From Solirubrobacteraceae bacterium (GTDB lineage Bacteria; Actinomycetota; Thermoleophilia; Solirubrobacterales; Solirubrobacteraceae), in contig JASLDD010000002.1 in NCBI GenBank assembly GCA_030151725.1, positions 1 to 5,851 on the forward strand: a stretch of 5,851 nt of DNA. Direction: 5' to 3'. The translations under genes were made by a program, and so were the position numbers. The notes below the pieces were generated by a model that saw nothing but the letters and a program-made list of their open reading frames with translations, had not been told where the DNA came from and searched no databases. Positions 4,928-5,851 of this stretch are shown in pieces. The stretch's first letter is position 1. The number at the start of each line of letters is the position of its first letter.

Positions 4928-5731
4928 GTGCCCGTCATTCCCGTCGGCGACATCGAGCTCAGCTGCGAACGCAGCGGCTCCGGACCGCCGCTGCTGGCGA
5001 TCATGGGCATGAGCGGCACGGCGCTTCACTGGGGCGAGCCGTTCCTGGATCGGCTTCACGAGCACTTCGACGTGATCGCCTACGACCACCGCGGCATCGG
5101 CGAGAGCACCCCGCTGAATGGAGAGGTCACCATCGCCCAGATGGCCGAAGACGCTCACGGGCTGCTGACGGCGCTCGAGATCGACTCGGCCCACGTGCTG
5201 GGCATCTCGATGGGCGGCATGATCGCCCAGGAGCTTGCGCTGGCACATCGAGAGAGCGTGCGCACGCTGACGCTCGGCTGCACCTACTGTGGCGGCGAGG
5301 GCAGCTCGCAGGCCGCGCCCGAGGTCATCCAGCGGCTGTTCGAGTCGATGAGCTCGGGTGACCGCGCGCTTGCCATTCGCACGGGATGGGAGGTTAACGT
5401 CTCCGCCGCCATGGCCGCCGATGAGGATGCCTGGGCGAGCTTCCTGGAGATCGCGCAGCGGCGGGCCGTCTCGCCGATGGTGATCATGGCTCAGGCCCAA
5501 GCCATCCTCGCGCACAACACACAGTCGCGCCTGCACGAGATCGAGATGCCCACCCTGGTGATCCACGGCACCGAGGATCAGATGCTGCCCGTGGGGAACG
5601 GGCGCCTGATTGCATCTCTTATCCCCGGCGCGCGGCTCGAGATCCTGGACGGCGTGGGGCACCTGTTCTTCTGGGAGCAGCCCGAGCACTCCGCCGATCT
5701 GATCCGCGCCCTGGCAGCAGTCCCCGCTTGA
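4928..5731 (+). CDS. Alpha/beta-fold hydrolase
   Basis: A 267-residue alpha/beta hydrolase with an apparently complete catalytic triad: Ser94 in the nucleophile elbow GISMGG (92-97), Asp217 in IHGTEDQMLPV, and His245 in GVGHLFFWEQP. The YDHRGIGES motif (52-60) is typical of the 3-oxoadipate enol-lactonase/esterase branch. The oxyanion region reads MGMSGT instead of the common HGxxG, so the usual His is absent. No signal peptide is present, so it acts in the cytoplasm on a carboxylic ester, lactone or similar substrate that cannot be named. The start is GTG, 15 bases after the dinB stop. TAGGAT (4916-4921) lies six bases upstream and may be a -10 box, or its AGGA may act as a weak Shine-Dalgarno. 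The gene is likely co-transcribed with dinB and overlaps the next hydrolase gene. Confidence 0.92.
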   Translation: MPVIPVGDIELSCERSGSGPPLLAIMGMSGTALHWGEPFLDRLHEHFDVIAYDHRGIGESTPLNGEVTIAQMAEDAHGLLTALEIDSAHVLGISMGGMIAQELALAHRESVRTLTLGCTYCGGEGSSQAAPEVIQRLFESMSSGDRALAIRTGWEVNVSAAMAADEDAWASFLEIAQRRAVSPMVIMAQAQAILAHNTQSRLHEIEMPTLVIHGTEDQMLPVGNGRLIASLIPGARLEILDGVGHLFFWEQPEHSADLIRALAAVPA

Positions 5732-5851
5732 GCGCCGCCGGCGCAGAAGAGTTGACGCTGGGCGGGCGCGGGGTTCTGCTCTCGGGCGAGCAGAGCAGCG
5801 GCAGCGGTCGCGCGATCGTGCTGCTGCACGGTCTCACTGCCACCCGCCGCT
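5728..5851 (+). CDS. Second alpha/beta hydrolase, N-terminal part (cut by window edge)
   Basis: An open frame runs from a TTG at 5728 to the right edge, 41 complete codons. It contains VLLHGLTATRR at 31-41, the first beta strand and HG oxyanion-hole motif of an alpha/beta hydrolase, preceded by GSGRAI as in many lysophospholipase- or esterase-like members. The TTG overlaps the previous gene's TGA (TTGA), which suggests translational coupling. A TTG at 5752 is a less attractive alternative start. The nucleophile and the rest of the protein lie outside the window, so only the family can be given. Two neighbouring hydrolases of the same fold may act in one pathway or be an old duplication; their N-termini are not obviously alike. 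Confidence 0.75.
   Translation, partial: MSAAGAEELTLGGRGVLLSGEQSSGSGRAIVLLHGLTATRR

Noticed and set aside
4778..5689. A 303-codon minus-strand open frame antisense to dinB and the hydrolase
   Set aside because: It mirrors two clear plus-strand genes and has no family features. Long antisense frames are common in GC-rich coding DNA.
5775..5794. TCTGCTC-N6-GAGCAGA inverted repeat near the right edge
   Set aside because: It lies inside the coding start of the second hydrolase and is a plausible chance result of GC-rich Leu/Ser/Glu/Gln codons. There is no T-tract or other support.
1..5851. Mobile element, prophage, CRISPR array or tRNA/rRNA gene
   Set aside because: I saw no transposase, integrase, spaced identical repeats, terminal inverted repeats or cloverleaf-like sequence on either strand.

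Overview
This is a GC-rich, gene-dense window from a chromosome that is probably actinobacterial. The GTG and TTG starts, the scarcity of Shine-Dalgarno sequences, the DUF11-type surface protein and the style of its C-terminal Ig-like domain suggest Thermoleophilia/Solirubrobacterales. That placement is inference; there is no rRNA or other marker here. I see no mobile element, CRISPR array, tRNA or rRNA.

Layout: (1) 2-643, minus: N-terminal half of an acyl-CoA dehydrogenase, running off the left edge. (2) 644-960: intergenic, with two near-identical 24-bp dyad elements that look like operators. (3) 961-2259, minus: a secreted multidomain beta-sandwich protein of unknown function. (4) 2260-2493: divergent control region with four GGGTGA repeats at 11/12/11-bp spacing and an inverted repeat that brackets a candidate -10 box. 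(5) 2494-3087, plus: an orphan NarL/LuxR-type response regulator with a partly degenerate receiver domain. (6) 3084-3712, minus: a VapBC/FitAB-type toxin-antitoxin pair, whose toxin end overlaps the regulator end within a shared CTAG. (7) 3713-3805: short divergent promoter region. (8) 3806-4912, plus: DNA polymerase IV (dinB). (9) 4928-5731, plus: an alpha/beta hydrolase. (10) 5728 to the right edge, plus: the first 41 codons of a second alpha/beta hydrolase, starting at a TTG that overlaps the previous stop.

Genes 8-10 are co-directional and tightly packed, so they probably form one transcription unit. The regulator and the secreted protein are divergent across the GGGTGA array and may share control. 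The toxin-antitoxin pair is a self-contained module between the regulator and dinB. The enzymes belong to familiar families. The least explained parts are the two regulatory regions (739-850 and 2396-2487), the secreted protein, and the degenerate receiver. I did not find a clearly new multi-gene system.
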